The notes: generated by a model from the sequence alone, not told the origin. Positions 45,694-54,770 are shown, counted from the stretch's first letter. The stretch: DNA of 64,000 nt from Streptacidiphilus fuscans (GCF_015690355.1 NZ_JADPRT010000006.1:366003-430002), one strand, 5' to 3'. A program made the numbers and translations.

Positions 45694-46725
45694 GTGACAC
45701 GGGACGGACAGCGCCCGCGCACCCTGCGCGCCTACGGCATCGCGGTGGTCTTCCTGGCCGCCGCGGTGCTCGTGGGTGCCATGGCCGGTGCGGCGGACCT
45801 CAACCCGCTGGCGACGGTCGCCGCGCTGCTCGACCGGCTGCCGCTGGTCCATCTGCCGCAGCAGCTCAGCGCGTTGGACCGGGCGGTGCTGTTCCAGATC
45901 CGGCTGCCGCGCGTGGTGCTGGGGGCCCTGGTCGGCGGTGCGCTCGCGCTCGCGGGCGCGGGCTACCAGGGCGTCTTCCGCAATCCCCTGGTCGACTCGT
46001 CCCTGCTGGGCGCGTCGGCCGGGGCGGGCCTCGGGGCGACGGTCGCCATCGTCGCGCTGGGCGGCGCGGACGCGGCCACCGTGCCGGTGGCGGCATTCGT
46101 CGGCTCGCTGGCGGGCGTCGCCCTCGCCTATCTGGCGGGCGTCACCGGCAGACCGGGGACCTCGACGCTGCTGCTCGCCGGGCTCGCGGTCTCGATGTTC
46201 CTGACGGCCGTGCAGACGTACGTGCTGCAGCGGTCCAGCCAGGACATCCAGCAGGTCTACTCGTGGCTGCTCGGCTCGCTGTCCGCCGCCACCTGGAGCC
46301 AGGTGACGCAGATCCTGCCGTACCTGGCGGTCTCCACCGCCGCCGTGCTGCTGCACGGCCGCCATCTCGACGTGCTGTCCGTCGGCGACGAGGAGGCCCG
46401 CTCGCTGGGCCTCCGGCCGGGCCGGATCCGGCTGGTCGTGGTGGCCGCGTGCGCGCTGGCCGCCGCGAGCGCCGTCGCGGTCAGCGGGCTGATCGGCTTC
46501 GTCGGGATCGTCGTCCCGCACGCGGTGCGCAGACTGGCGGGCACCTCCTACCGGCTGGTCCTGCCGCTGTCGATGCTCTTCGGCGCCGGTTTCCTGGTCC
46601 TCGCCGACACCGTGGCCCGCACCGTCGTCTCCCCGGCCGAGCTGCCCATCGGCGTCGTCACCGCGCTGATCGGCTCGCCCGCGTTCGTCTGGATCCTGCG
46701 CTCCACCCGGTCGGTGCGCACATGA
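45694..46725 (+). CDS. Cobalamin ABC importer permease (BtuC/FecCD family)
   Basis: A 343-residue permease with about ten membrane helices. RLPRVVLGALVGGALALAGA and GYQGVFRNPLVDSSLLGASA are the classical FecCD/BtuC N-terminal motif, and GLIGFVGIVVPHAVRRLAG is the cytoplasmic loop that meets the ATPase. The GTG at 45694 follows GGGGCGGG. It pairs with the BtuF-like lipoprotein and overlaps the ATPase gene start (ATGA). Confidence 0.9.
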   Translation: MTRDGQRPRTLRAYGIAVVFLAAAVLVGAMAGAADLNPLATVAALLDRLPLVHLPQQLSALDRAVLFQIRLPRVVLGALVGGALALAGAGYQGVFRNPLVDSSLLGASAGAGLGATVAIVALGGADAATVPVAAFVGSLAGVALAYLAGVTGRPGTSTLLLAGLAVSMFLTAVQTYVLQRSSQDIQQVYSWLLGSLSAATWSQVTQILPYLAVSTAAVLLHGRHLDVLSVGDEEARSLGLRPGRIRLVVVAACALAAASAVAVSGLIGFVGIVVPHAVRRLAGTSYRLVLPLSMLFGAGFLVLADTVARTVVSPAELPIGVVTALIGSPAFVWILRSTRSVRT

Positions 46726-47516
46726 CCGACCGCGCCCTCGGGCTGGAGGTGAGCGGCGTCGCCGTCGACCTGGACCGGACCCCGATCGTCCGCGACGTCT
46801 CCTGCGCCGTCGCCCAGGGCGGCTGGCTGGCGCTGATCGGCCCCAACGGCGCGGGCAAGTCGACCCTGCTGCGCGCCGTCGCCGGGCTGCTCCCCCATCG
46901 CGGCGACGTCCGGATCGACGGCTCCCCCGTCGGACACCTGCGCGCCCGCGAGCGGGCCCGGCTGATCGGCTATGTGGCGCAGAACCCGCTGCTGCCACCG
47001 GACATGACGGTCCAGGAGTACGTGCTGCTGGGCCGCACGCCCCACCTCGGCTACCTGGCCGGTCCCGGCGAGCGCGACCGCGAGGCCGTGCGGCGCACGC
47101 TCACGGCACTCGACCTCGGCGACTACGCCGACCGCCGCCTCGCCCAGCTCTCCGGCGGCGAGCGCCAACGCGCGGCGCTGGCCCGTGCCCTGGCCCAGGA
47201 ACCCCGGCTGCTGCTGCTCGACGAGCCGACCTCCGCGCTCGACCTCGGCCACCAGCAGCACGTTCTCGACCTCGTCGACGACCTGCGCCGCACCCAGGAC
47301 CTGACCGTGGTCACCACCCTGCACGACCTGACCACCGCGGCCCAGTACGCGGACCGGCTGGTCCTGCTCCACCAGGGCCGCGTCGAGTCGGCCGGAGCGC
47401 CCGCCGAGGTCGTCACCCAGGACGCGATCGCCCGCGTCTACGCCGCGCGCGTCTCGGTCACGACCGACCCCGACGGCCGCCCGGTGGTCACCCCGCTGCG
47501 CGGCGCCCGGAACTGA
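46722..47516 (+). CDS. Cobalamin ABC importer ATPase (BtuD-like)
   Basis: A 264-residue ATPase. ATG at 46722 overlaps the permease stop (ATGA). Walker A is GPNGAGKST, the Q-loop lies in YVAQNPLLPPDMTVQEYVLL, the signature is LSGGERQR, Walker B is LLLLDEPTSALD, and the switch His is in TTLHDLTTAAQ. It energises uptake by the two preceding products under common riboswitch control. Family members also transport ferric siderophores; the riboswitch argues for cobalamin. Confidence 0.9.
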   Translation: MTDRALGLEVSGVAVDLDRTPIVRDVSCAVAQGGWLALIGPNGAGKSTLLRAVAGLLPHRGDVRIDGSPVGHLRARERARLIGYVAQNPLLPPDMTVQEYVLLGRTPHLGYLAGPGERDREAVRRTLTALDLGDYADRRLAQLSGGERQRAALARALAQEPRLLLLDEPTSALDLGHQQHVLDLVDDLRRTQDLTVVTTLHDLTTAAQYADRLVLLHQGRVESAGAPAEVVTQDAIARVYAARVSVTTDPDGRPVVTPLRGARN

Positions 47517-47533
47517 GCCGCCGCCTGAACGGT

Positions 47534-48301
47534 TCACATCCGGGATCTGAGCACGTCGACCTCGCAGCCCGGCGAGGAGGGGTCGAAGCCGTGCTCGGCC
47601 AGCCAGCGGACCGCCAGCAGGCTGCGCAGCGACCACCACGCGCGGATCACGTCGAGATCGAGGTCGACGTCGCTGCCGTACCCGGCGACGACGTCGTCGA
47701 GGTGCTCCTCGTGACCGAGCGTCAGGATGGCGAGGTCGAACAGGGCGTCACCCCGGCCCGCCTCGGACCAGTCGATCACGCCGGTGACCTCGTCCCCGGC
47801 GACGAACACGTGGGCGCACTGCAGGTCGCCGTGCGTGAACACCGGCGTCCACGGCCGCAGCGCGGCCTCGGCGATCCGGCGGTTGCGCGTCACCAGGTCG
47901 GTGGGAAGGACGTCGTTCGCTACGAGCCAGGCACATTCGGCGTCGAGCGCCGACGCGAGCTCGTCGACGCTCCGGCCGGGCCATGGCGGCAGCGGTGCGT
48001 CGTGCAGCCTCCGGACGGCGGCGCCCGCCGCGGCCCACGCCGCCGGCGACGCGGTCGACGGCTCACCGAGGCGCGCGAGCGCCGTGCCCGGCAGGGCGGC
48101 GAGCGCGAGCACGGGCGGCTTCCGCCACAGGACCCGCGGCGTCGGGACCGGCGCGACGGCCATCGCCTCCACCTCGACGTCGGTACGACGCTGATCCGCG
48201 TCGACCTTGAGAAACACGTCGCCGACGCGCAGGGTCGCGCGCTCGTTGTGGGCGACCACGACCTCGACCTCGTCCTCGTGCCCGTCCTCGACGTCCGCCA
48301 T
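47534..48301 (-). CDS. Aminoglycoside phosphotransferase-family (APH) kinase-like protein
   Basis: A 255-residue kinase-like protein. ATG at 48301 was taken; 48310 is equally possible. Brenner motif THGDLQCAHVFV near residue 160 has the catalytic HGD, but His occupies the usual Asn position, and VIDWSEAGRGDALFDLA carries the metal-binding Asp. It lacks a clear antibiotic-resistance subtype signature, so the substrate is uncertain (aminoglycoside, macrolide or a metabolite). It is convergent with the importer operon, 17 nt away. Confidence 0.8.
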   Translation of the reverse strand: MADVEDGHEDEVEVVVAHNERATLRVGDVFLKVDADQRRTDVEVEAMAVAPVPTPRVLWRKPPVLALAALPGTALARLGEPSTASPAAWAAAGAAVRRLHDAPLPPWPGRSVDELASALDAECAWLVANDVLPTDLVTRNRRIAEAALRPWTPVFTHGDLQCAHVFVAGDEVTGVIDWSEAGRGDALFDLAILTLGHEEHLDDVVAGYGSDVDLDLDVIRAWWSLRSLLAVRWLAEHGFDPSSPGCEVDVLRSRM

Positions 48302-48383
48302 GCCGCCCATTGTGGCCGGGACGCCCGGCGCCGTCGCCCGATTTGTCGCGGGCGAGCGGTGCGGCACGGACCCGGACCAGCGG

Positions 48384-48833
48384 CTACTGACGCGTCAGGG
48401 CGTCGGCGAATTCGGTCAGCAGGCGATGGAACACCGCGCGGTCCTGCGGGTCGAACGCCGCGAGGGCGTCCGCGATGACCGCCTCGGCGCGGGGCGTGAC
48501 GGCCGCGAGGGCACGGTGGCCCTCGTCGGTCACATGGTTGTCCACGATCCTGCCGCGCCCCGAACTGCGCTCGACGAGCCCTCGGTCGTCGAGTCGCTGC
48601 AGCAACCCGCTGAGCGTCTGCGGGGTGTGGAACGTGGCCCTGGCCAGCTCGGAGGCCGAGGCCCCCGGCTGCCCCGCGGTCTCCCGCAGCACCGCCCACA
48701 GGCCCAGGTTGAGGCCGGACGGTCGCAACGCCTCGTCGAGCCGCTGGGCGAGCACATGTTGTGCGCGCCGGAGCGTGAGGCCGAACTCGACCTCCGCAGA
48801 ACGTTCCTGGTCACGGTCGCTGTTGCTGGGCAC
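48384..48833 (-). CDS. MarR-family regulator
   Basis: A 149-residue winged-helix regulator. GTG at 48833 was chosen: it lies just past the fusion gene's stop and matches normal MarR length. The wHTH core is SASELARATFHTPQTLSGLL to RSSGRGRIVDNHVTDEGHRA. It follows the SDR/nitroreductase fusion gene on the same strand by 26 nt, so it may be co-transcribed with and act on that gene's promoter, where ATTGAAG repeats occur. Confidence 0.85.
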   Translation of the reverse strand: MPSNSDRDQERSAEVEFGLTLRRAQHVLAQRLDEALRPSGLNLGLWAVLRETAGQPGASASELARATFHTPQTLSGLLQRLDDRGLVERSSGRGRIVDNHVTDEGHRALAAVTPRAEAVIADALAAFDPQDRAVFHRLLTEFADALTRQ

Positions 48834-48859
48834 GGCGCGATGGTACCTGAGCCGTCCGG

Positions 48860-50191
48860 TCACTTCGGGTCGAGCACGAACAGCGGGATGTGCCTGTCGG
48901 TCCGCCCCCGGTACTCCCGGTAGGACGGGAAGGCCCGCTCCGCCCGCTGCCACCACTCAGCCCGCTCCGCGCCTTCGGCCTCACGCGCGACGAAGGACCC
49001 GGTGACCGTTCCGTCCTGGAGCCGGATCTCGGGGTGCGCCTTGATGTTGTAGTACCAGGTCGGGTGGTCCTGAGCGCCCTGCCGCGAGGCGATCACCGCG
49101 TACCTGCCCTCGTGCTCCACCCGCATCACCACGGTGTAGCGCAGCTTTCCGGACTTGGCCCCGCGCAGCGTCAGCAGCACCACCGGTGACCCGAGCATCT
49201 CCATGCCCTCCGTGGTGCCGGACGCCAGGATCTGCTGCGTCTGTGCCCGCACGTGGTCCCTGGGGCTGAGTTCGACTGCTTCGTCGCCGTCGGCGTCGCC
49301 CGGGTCGTCCACGCTGTCCGCGCTGTCCGCGCTGTCGGATGGAAGTGCGACCGGGTACGGCTCGGAGACACCGGCGGACCGGCTGACCTGCTCCCATGTC
49401 GTCGCCTCCTCGATCTGCCGCCGCGAGTAGTCGAGCGACATCTCCACGGCGTTGACACCGAGGAGCAGGTGCGTGGGCAGGTGCTCACGTTTGACGACCC
49501 GTACGACGATCTCCGCCGCCCGCACGGGGTCGCCGACCGGCGGCGTGCCGCCCCCGCGCTCCAGCATCGCGCCGATGGTGGGTTCGTACTCCGACGGGAT
49601 GCGATGGACCGTCATCGACGATCCTGTCGCGTCGGTCGCGAAGTAACTCGGCTCGACCGTCAGCACTTTGACGCCGAAGGGCGCGGTCTCCGCGGCGAGC
49701 GCCCGACTGAACCCGTCGACGGCGAACTTGGCCGCCTGGTAACTGGCCACGCCCGGGACTCCGCCGACGCGCCCGCGCGCCGAGGAGAACTGCACGACGA
49801 CACCGCCGCCCTGGGCGCGCAGCTGCGGGATCACCGCCTTCGACACGTTGTAGACGCCCCAGAAGTTGGTCTCGAACTGGGCGCGGAAGTCCTCGTCGTC
49901 GCCGGTCTCGATGGGGGCGACGTTCAGGTAGCCGGCGTTGTTGACGACGACGTCGATCCTGCCGAAGTGCCCGACCGCATCCGCCACCGCGGCATGCACC
50001 GCGCGCGTGTCCGTCACATCCAGGGCCAGGGCGAGCAGTCGCTCGCCATGGGACTCGGCGAACTCCGCCAGCTGCTCCGGACGGCGCGCCGTCCCGACCA
50101 CGCGGTCACCCGCCTCCAGGGCGGCCCTGACCAGCGCACGGCCGAGGCCGCGCGAGGAACCCGTGATGAACCATGTCTGCCTCTGCACCAT
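48860..50191 (-). CDS. SDR oxidoreductase fused to a deazaflavin (F420)-dependent nitroreductase-type domain
   Basis: A 443-residue two-domain protein. Residues 1-about 275 are a short-chain dehydrogenase: TGSSRGLG cofactor motif near 8, NNAGYLN, Ser and a YQAAK catalytic motif. After a Ser/Asp-rich linker (about 280-305) comes a Ddn/FDOR-type domain (about 310-443: HVRAQTQQILASGTTEGMEM, LTLRGAKSGKLRYTVVMRV, GAQDHPTWYYNIKAHPEI), a family that uses F420H2 on quinones or nitro compounds. The fusion suggests two successive reductions on one substrate. It is in one reading frame throughout, so it is not a misread of two genes. Confidence 0.85.
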   Translation of the reverse strand: MVQRQTWFITGSSRGLGRALVRAALEAGDRVVGTARRPEQLAEFAESHGERLLALALDVTDTRAVHAAVADAVGHFGRIDVVVNNAGYLNVAPIETGDDEDFRAQFETNFWGVYNVSKAVIPQLRAQGGGVVVQFSSARGRVGGVPGVASYQAAKFAVDGFSRALAAETAPFGVKVLTVEPSYFATDATGSSMTVHRIPSEYEPTIGAMLERGGGTPPVGDPVRAAEIVVRVVKREHLPTHLLLGVNAVEMSLDYSRRQIEEATTWEQVSRSAGVSEPYPVALPSDSADSADSVDDPGDADGDEAVELSPRDHVRAQTQQILASGTTEGMEMLGSPVVLLTLRGAKSGKLRYTVVMRVEHEGRYAVIASRQGAQDHPTWYYNIKAHPEIRLQDGTVTGSFVAREAEGAERAEWWQRAERAFPSYREYRGRTDRHIPLFVLDPK

Positions 50192-50222
50192 GCCATCCCT
50201 TCGCCATCCCGGACATCACCCA

Positions 50223-50258
50223 ATTGAAGCCGCCTGCATCATTGAAGTCACCTTCAAT
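50223..50258. promoter_or_regulatory. ATTGAAG operator cluster upstream of the SDR fusion
   Basis: ATTGAAG TCAC CTTCAAT at 50241-50258 (perfect 7-bp dyad) plus a third ATTGAAG at 50223-50229, 32-67 nt upstream of the fusion gene's start. It is the natural target for the MarR regulator at 48384. Confidence 0.5.
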
Positions 50259-50297
50259 ATGACCCTACGCGACGCGGCACGACAGGTCCACCCTTGA

Positions 50298-50348
50298 CCG
50301 AATTAGTTATACGACGCACAATCATTGCTATGACTACAACTAATTCGG
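50298..50348. promoter_or_regulatory. 11-bp inverted repeat around an SDR start codon
   Basis: CCGAATTAGTT at 50298-50308 and AACTAATTCGG at 50338-50348, with the ATG at 50330 inside. The region is AT-rich compared with its surroundings. It may bind the MarR protein coded by the next gene, or fold in mRNA and limit initiation. Confidence 0.5.
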
Positions 50349-51064
50349 AGGGTCCCGCCACGCCGGCCCCGGCCCCAGGCAGGCGGGTGCTGCTGATCGG
50401 CGCGTCGCGCGGGCTCGGCCTCGCGCTGGCCCGCGAGTGGGCGCGGGGCGGCCGACAGGTCGTGGGCACCGTGCGCGGGTCGGGCCGGACGGGTCTGCAC
50501 GAGCTCGCCGAGGCCCACCCCGGACAGGTCGAGATCGAGACCGTCGACGTCACCGAGCCCGCGCAGATCGCGGCGCTTCAGGCACGCCTCGCGGACCGGA
50601 CGTTCGACCTGCTCTTCGTCAACGCCGGTGTCACCAACCAGCCCGAGGGCACGGTCGCCGAGACGTCGAACGAGGAGTTCGTCCGGGTCATGGTCACCAA
50701 CGCGCTGAGCCCGCTGCGCGTCGTCGAGGCCCTCCAGGACCGGGTCACCCCCGAGGGGACGATCGCGGTGATGTCCTCGGGCCAGGGCAGTGTGGCCAAC
50801 AACGAGCACGGCGGACACGAGGTCTACCGGGGCAGCAAGGCCGCCCTCAACACCTTCATGCGCAGCTACGCGGCACGCCACCACGGCGAGGCCCGCCCCC
50901 TGGTGCTGATGGCTCCGGGCTGGGTGCGTACCGACATGGGCGGTCCGGGCGCGCGGCTGGGCATCGACGAGAGCATCCCGGGCGTCGTCCGGACGCTCGA
51001 CGGGCTGCACGGGCGGCCGGGTCTGCACTACGTCGACTACCTCGGCCGGACGGTGCCGTGGTGA
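50330..51064 (+). CDS. Short-chain dehydrogenase/reductase
   Basis: A 244-residue SDR. ATG at 50330 has no visible SD, so it may be leaderless or controlled by the surrounding inverted repeat. The cofactor motif is LIGASRGLGLALARE, followed by VNAGVTN, SSGQGSV and YRGSKAALN (Tyr-x3-Lys), so it should be active. Substrate is unknown. It is translationally coupled to a downstream MarR gene (GTGA). Confidence 0.85.
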   Translation: MTTTNSEGPATPAPAPGRRVLLIGASRGLGLALAREWARGGRQVVGTVRGSGRTGLHELAEAHPGQVEIETVDVTEPAQIAALQARLADRTFDLLFVNAGVTNQPEGTVAETSNEEFVRVMVTNALSPLRVVEALQDRVTPEGTIAVMSSGQGSVANNEHGGHEVYRGSKAALNTFMRSYAARHHGEARPLVLMAPGWVRTDMGGPGARLGIDESIPGVVRTLDGLHGRPGLHYVDYLGRTVPW

Positions 51065-51537
51065 ACCCACCGAGAGCAGGCGAAGCGGGACCACCCGCCG
51101 ACCCCGCGCAGCAGGCCTGGGCTCTGATGCAGCGGTTCGTCGAGGCGCACAGCCGCCGGGGCGAACTGGCCGATGCGCTCGGGTTCCGCCTCGGCGGGGG
51201 CCGGGGCAAGTTCCTCTTCCAGCTGCGCGAAGGGCCGCTGACGCTGCGTCAACTCGCGCAGGCCAACGGCCTCGACGCCCCCTACGCCACCCTCGTCGTC
51301 GACAAGCTGGAGGCCCACGGCCTGGTGGAGCGCCGACCGCACCCCGACGACCGACGCCGCAAACTGGTCACGCTCACCGCCGCCGGACACGACGCCATTG
51401 CAACCGCCGACGCCATCCTGCTGCGCCCGCCCGCAGCGATGCGGACCCTCCCGCAGGAGGACCTCGGGCGGCTCGCCGAGCTGGTCGCCCGGCTCCTCGA
51501 CGCGGACGACGGCGCAGACGGATCGCCGGGTCAATGA
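51061..51537 (+). CDS. MarR-family regulator coupled to the SDR
   Basis: A 158-residue regulator; the GTG at 51061 overlaps the SDR stop (GTGA). wHTH core: LTLRQLAQANGLDAPYATLV, VERRPHPDDRRRKLVTLTAA, typical of MarR with the wing motif DDRRRKL. Coupling with the SDR suggests it controls its own unit, perhaps at the dyad around the SDR start. Confidence 0.88.
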   Translation: MNPPRAGEAGPPADPAQQAWALMQRFVEAHSRRGELADALGFRLGGGRGKFLFQLREGPLTLRQLAQANGLDAPYATLVVDKLEAHGLVERRPHPDDRRRKLVTLTAAGHDAIATADAILLRPPAAMRTLPQEDLGRLAELVARLLDADDGADGSPGQ

Positions 51538-51586
51538 ACCAGGCCATGGCGGTGAGGCCGGGGTCGCGCACGCGGACGGTCGGTGC

Positions 51587-52802
51587 CTACGCCTGTGCTG
51601 CGGGGAGCGGGTCCTGGCCCACCAGGCGGTGGCCGCGTTCGGCCGATTCGCGTACCGCGTCGAAGCCGTACGCGCGCATCTCCGCCTCGTAGGCGTGCAG
51701 GGCCTGCGCGAGCGGGCGTCCGGCGGCGGCCTCGACGAGGCGGTCGGTCAGGACCCGTGCGTCACGCAGCGCGGTGTTCGCGCCGACGCCGATCGCCGGG
51801 CTCATGACGTGGACGGCGTCGCCGAGCAGGGTGACCGCCGTGGTCTCCCACGCCGCCACGGGCACGCTCGTGCGCACCGACACCGGGAAGAGCGAGTCGG
51901 GATCCTGCCGCGACACCGCCTCGACCAGACGGGGGTGCCAGCCCTCCACCAGCGACAGCGTCAGCGCGCGCAACCCGACGCCGCCCAGGGCGAACAACTC
52001 GGCGTCGCTGCAAGGGAACTGCTCTCGCCGGGCGCCGAACACGCACGCCAGGTAGTCGCGGTCCGCGCTCAGCTCGGTGCCGGGAGCAAGCCGGGCCGCC
52101 GCCTCGTGGATCGGCTCGCGGTACCGCACGGGAGCCAGCCCGACGAAGCGCCGCTCCGGGCCGACGACGGTGGTCCACAGGCCGAGCAGCTCGGGCGGGA
52201 GCAGCGCGCGGGCCGCCTCGTCCGCGAACGGGACCTTGCCGTAGATCAGTCGCAGCCCGGCGTCGACGACCTGTGCCTGCGGCAGGTACTGGCCGCGGAC
52301 CGCCGAGTTGACGCCGTCCGCGCCGACCAGGACGTCGCCGGTGGCGCTGGTGCCGTCCGCGAAGTGCGCCGTCACCGAACCCGACGGGTCGACGTCGTAG
52401 TGCGTGAGCCGGGTGCCGTAGTGGACGGTCTTCTCCAGCCCAGACAACAGGATCTGACGCAGCATCCGACGGTTGACGGCCAGGTTCCCGCCCCCGGGCA
52501 GACCGGGGACGAGCGGGAGCTCCTGGGCGTGCAGCAGGTCCAGCCGCTGGTCGAAGGTGTCCATACGCGGCCCCGGCGTCCCGGCGGTGGCCGCGAACAG
52601 CGCGAAGGCCTGCGGCGTCAGCAGCGCCTGGAGCGCGGTGATGCCGTCGGGGTTGATCCGGATGCGGTAGCCCTGGATGCGGAACTCGGGGTCGGGGTCC
52701 TTCTCGTGGACCGAGGCGCTGATCCCCGCCCGGCGAAGCCCCTGTGCGAGGGCCAGGCCACCCAGCCCGCCCCCCGGCGATGACGACATGCAGATCCGAC
52801 AC
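51587..52802 (-). pseudogene. FAD-dependent monooxygenase (PHBH-like) with a one-base frameshift at the FAD motif
   Basis: An about 405-residue aromatic-ring-type hydroxylase. The natural start is GTG at 52802 (AAGGGA upstream), reading SDLHVVIAGG; a run of six G (minus strand, 52771-52776) then shifts the frame. With five G it would read on as GGGLGGLALAQGL in the main frame. The rest is intact: DG motif LVGADGVNSAVRG, and GDAVHVMSPAIGVGAN near the end. An internal ATG at 52789 could give a 400-residue form missing the first strand of the Rossmann fold. This may be a true inactivation, a slippage switch or a sequencing error. The upstream TetR gene probably controls it. Confidence 0.8.
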
Positions 52803-52990
52803 AGTCGTGTCCCTTCTCGACATGAAACGAAAAGGGACGCACCGGACGTGCCGCAACGGGCACCGTACGAGCGGACGACCGCCATCCGGACTACCTACCG
52901 GACCGTGACTTTCGTACGTCCGTCATCGACGCTAACACACGGTCAGGCGCGGAGCGCAAGAGCCGGCAGCAGGTTTGCCCTTCGACCGCC

Positions 52991-53578
52991 CTACCGGGGA
53001 CACAGACCGCCGAGGAGCAGGTCGATCAGGCGGCGGGGGTCGTACCCGGAGTCCTTGCCTGCACCGATGCAGAGGTTGCCGACGCCGTGCATCAGTTCGA
53101 GCGCCTCGATGCCGGAGCGGACCTCGCCCGCCGCCACGGCGGCGTCGAGCAGCTCGGCGCAGACGGGGACCAGCCGGTCGATGAAGTACGCGTGCAGGCC
53201 CGCGAACGCCTCGTCGTCGGAGTGCAACGCCGCGGCGAGGCCGTGCTTGGTGACCAGGAAGTCGACGAAGAGGTCGATCCACTCCGCCAACGCGGCGTAC
53301 GCGGACCGAGCGCTCGCCAGCAGCGCCGGTCCGGCCTCCGCGCATGCCTCGACCTGGTGACGGTAGACGGCGACGACGAGATCGGCCCGCGTCGGGAAGT
53401 GGCGGTAGATGGTGGCGACACCGACGCCCGCCCGGGCCGCGATGTCACGCACCGGCGCGTCGACGCCGGAGGCCACGAACGCCGCGGCCGCGGCGTCCAG
53501 CAGGGTCTGCTCGTTGCGCCGCGCGTCGGCGCGCTTCCGGGGAGCCGCCGGTACTGATCCGCTGCCGGTGTCGACCAC
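52991..53578 (-). CDS. TetR-family regulator
   Basis: A 195-residue repressor. GTG at 53578 with GGAGG upstream matches family length. HTH: VRDIAARAGVGVATIYRHFP preceded by LLDAAAAAFVASGVDAP. The ligand domain is all-helical. It is divergent from the hydrolase at 53825 and lies upstream of the frameshifted monooxygenase on the same strand; either or both may be targets. AACCGGAAC repeats sit in its promoter. Confidence 0.88.
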   Translation of the reverse strand: MVDTGSGSVPAAPRKRADARRNEQTLLDAAAAAFVASGVDAPVRDIAARAGVGVATIYRHFPTRADLVVAVYRHQVEACAEAGPALLASARSAYAALAEWIDLFVDFLVTKHGLAAALHSDDEAFAGLHAYFIDRLVPVCAELLDAAVAAGEVRSGIEALELMHGVGNLCIGAGKDSGYDPRRLIDLLLGGLCPR

Positions 53579-53612
53579 TGCGCCACTGCCTCCACTCGTC
53601 GTATGCCTTGCC

Positions 53613-53647
53613 AACCGGAACACCGTTCCGTATGGTTTAACCGGAAC
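53613..53647. promoter_or_regulatory. TetR operator candidate
   Basis: CGGAAC ACC GTTCCG at 53616-53630 and a GGTTTAACC dyad at 53634-53642; AACCGGAAC occurs twice in the same direction (53613 and 53639). It lies 35-70 nt upstream of the TetR start. Confidence 0.5.
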
Positions 53648-53824
53648 GCTGATCCGCTCACCAGGATGCCAGACGGGCCACCACGGGACCAGGCCGAACG
53701 TAGCCACCCGTCAGTCACGTCTCCCTCTCTCACCCGCTCGCGTTCCGTCCGAGCTTCGTCCTGCCCCGACTTCGCCGTCCCTCGATGCCGTCGCTCGACG
53801 ACGTCCCCCTCCCAAGGAGCACCC

Positions 53825-54754
53825 ATGGACAGCCCCACCGCAACCGTCGGCCCAGCCGCCCCCGTCGTCTCCGTCCACCCCGTGGTGCTGGCGGCCCCGG
53901 GCCGCGGCGAGGACCTGCGGGTGCGGGTCTCAGCCCCGCTGGTCGGGGACCGACTCCCCGTCCTCGTCTTCTCGCACGGATTCGGCCAGTCCTCGGACAG
54001 CTACGCCCCGCTGGTCGACTTCTGGGCCGCGCACGGCTTCGTGGTGGTCCAACCCACCCACCTCGACTCGCGGTCCCTGGGCCTCGCGCCCGACGACCCG
54101 CGTCAACCGCGGATCTGGCGCCTGCGGGTCGAGGACCTGGTACGCGTCGTCGACCAGCTCGACCTCGTCGAGGCCGCCGTCCCGGGCCTCGCGGGACGGG
54201 TGGACCGCGACCGTGTCGCCGTCGCCGGGCACTCGTGGGGCGCCCAGACGGCGAGCATGCTGCTGGGCGCACGGGTCCTGGACCCCGACGGCGGCCCGGA
54301 CACGGACCTGTCCGACCCGCGGATCACGGCCGGGGTGCTGCTCGCCGTGCCGGGAACGGGCGGTGACGACCTGACACCTTTCGCCGCCGAGCACTTCCCC
54401 TTCATGCACCCGGGCTTCGCGGGGATGAGCACCTCGGCCCTGGTGGTCGCCGGTGACAAGGACCAGTCCGCGCTGAGCGTCCGGGGGCCCGAGTGGTTCA
54501 CCGACGCCTACGCGCTCAGCCCGGGAGCCGAGAGCCTGCTCACCCTGTTCGGCGCCGAGCACTCGCTGGGCGGGATCTCCGGCTACCACTCCACCGAGAC
54601 GACGGACGAGAGCCCCGAGCGCGTGGCGCTCGTCCGACTGCTCACCACCGCCTACCTGCGCACCGCCCTCGGCGTCGACGCGTCCGCCTTCGCGGCGGCC
54701 CGCGCCGAGGCGGCACGAGGCGCCGCCGCGATCGGCCGCGTGGACTCCAAGTGA
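53825..54754 (+). CDS. Alpha/beta hydrolase (chlorophyllase/PAF-acetylhydrolase-like)
   Basis: A 309-residue hydrolase; ATG at 53825 follows AAGGAG. LVFSHGFGQSSDSYAPLVDF forms the oxyanion region, AGHSWGAQTA is the nucleophile elbow (Ser), and GAEHSLGG supplies the catalytic His. No signal peptide is seen, so it is probably cytoplasmic. Substrate is unknown; ester or lactone hydrolysis is typical. It is divergent from the TetR gene. Confidence 0.82.
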   Translation: MDSPTATVGPAAPVVSVHPVVLAAPGRGEDLRVRVSAPLVGDRLPVLVFSHGFGQSSDSYAPLVDFWAAHGFVVVQPTHLDSRSLGLAPDDPRQPRIWRLRVEDLVRVVDQLDLVEAAVPGLAGRVDRDRVAVAGHSWGAQTASMLLGARVLDPDGGPDTDLSDPRITAGVLLAVPGTGGDDLTPFAAEHFPFMHPGFAGMSTSALVVAGDKDQSALSVRGPEWFTDAYALSPGAESLLTLFGAEHSLGGISGYHSTETTDESPERVALVRLLTTAYLRTALGVDASAFAAARAEAARGAAAIGRVDSK

Positions 54755-54770
54755 AGCCGCATCGCTGCAT

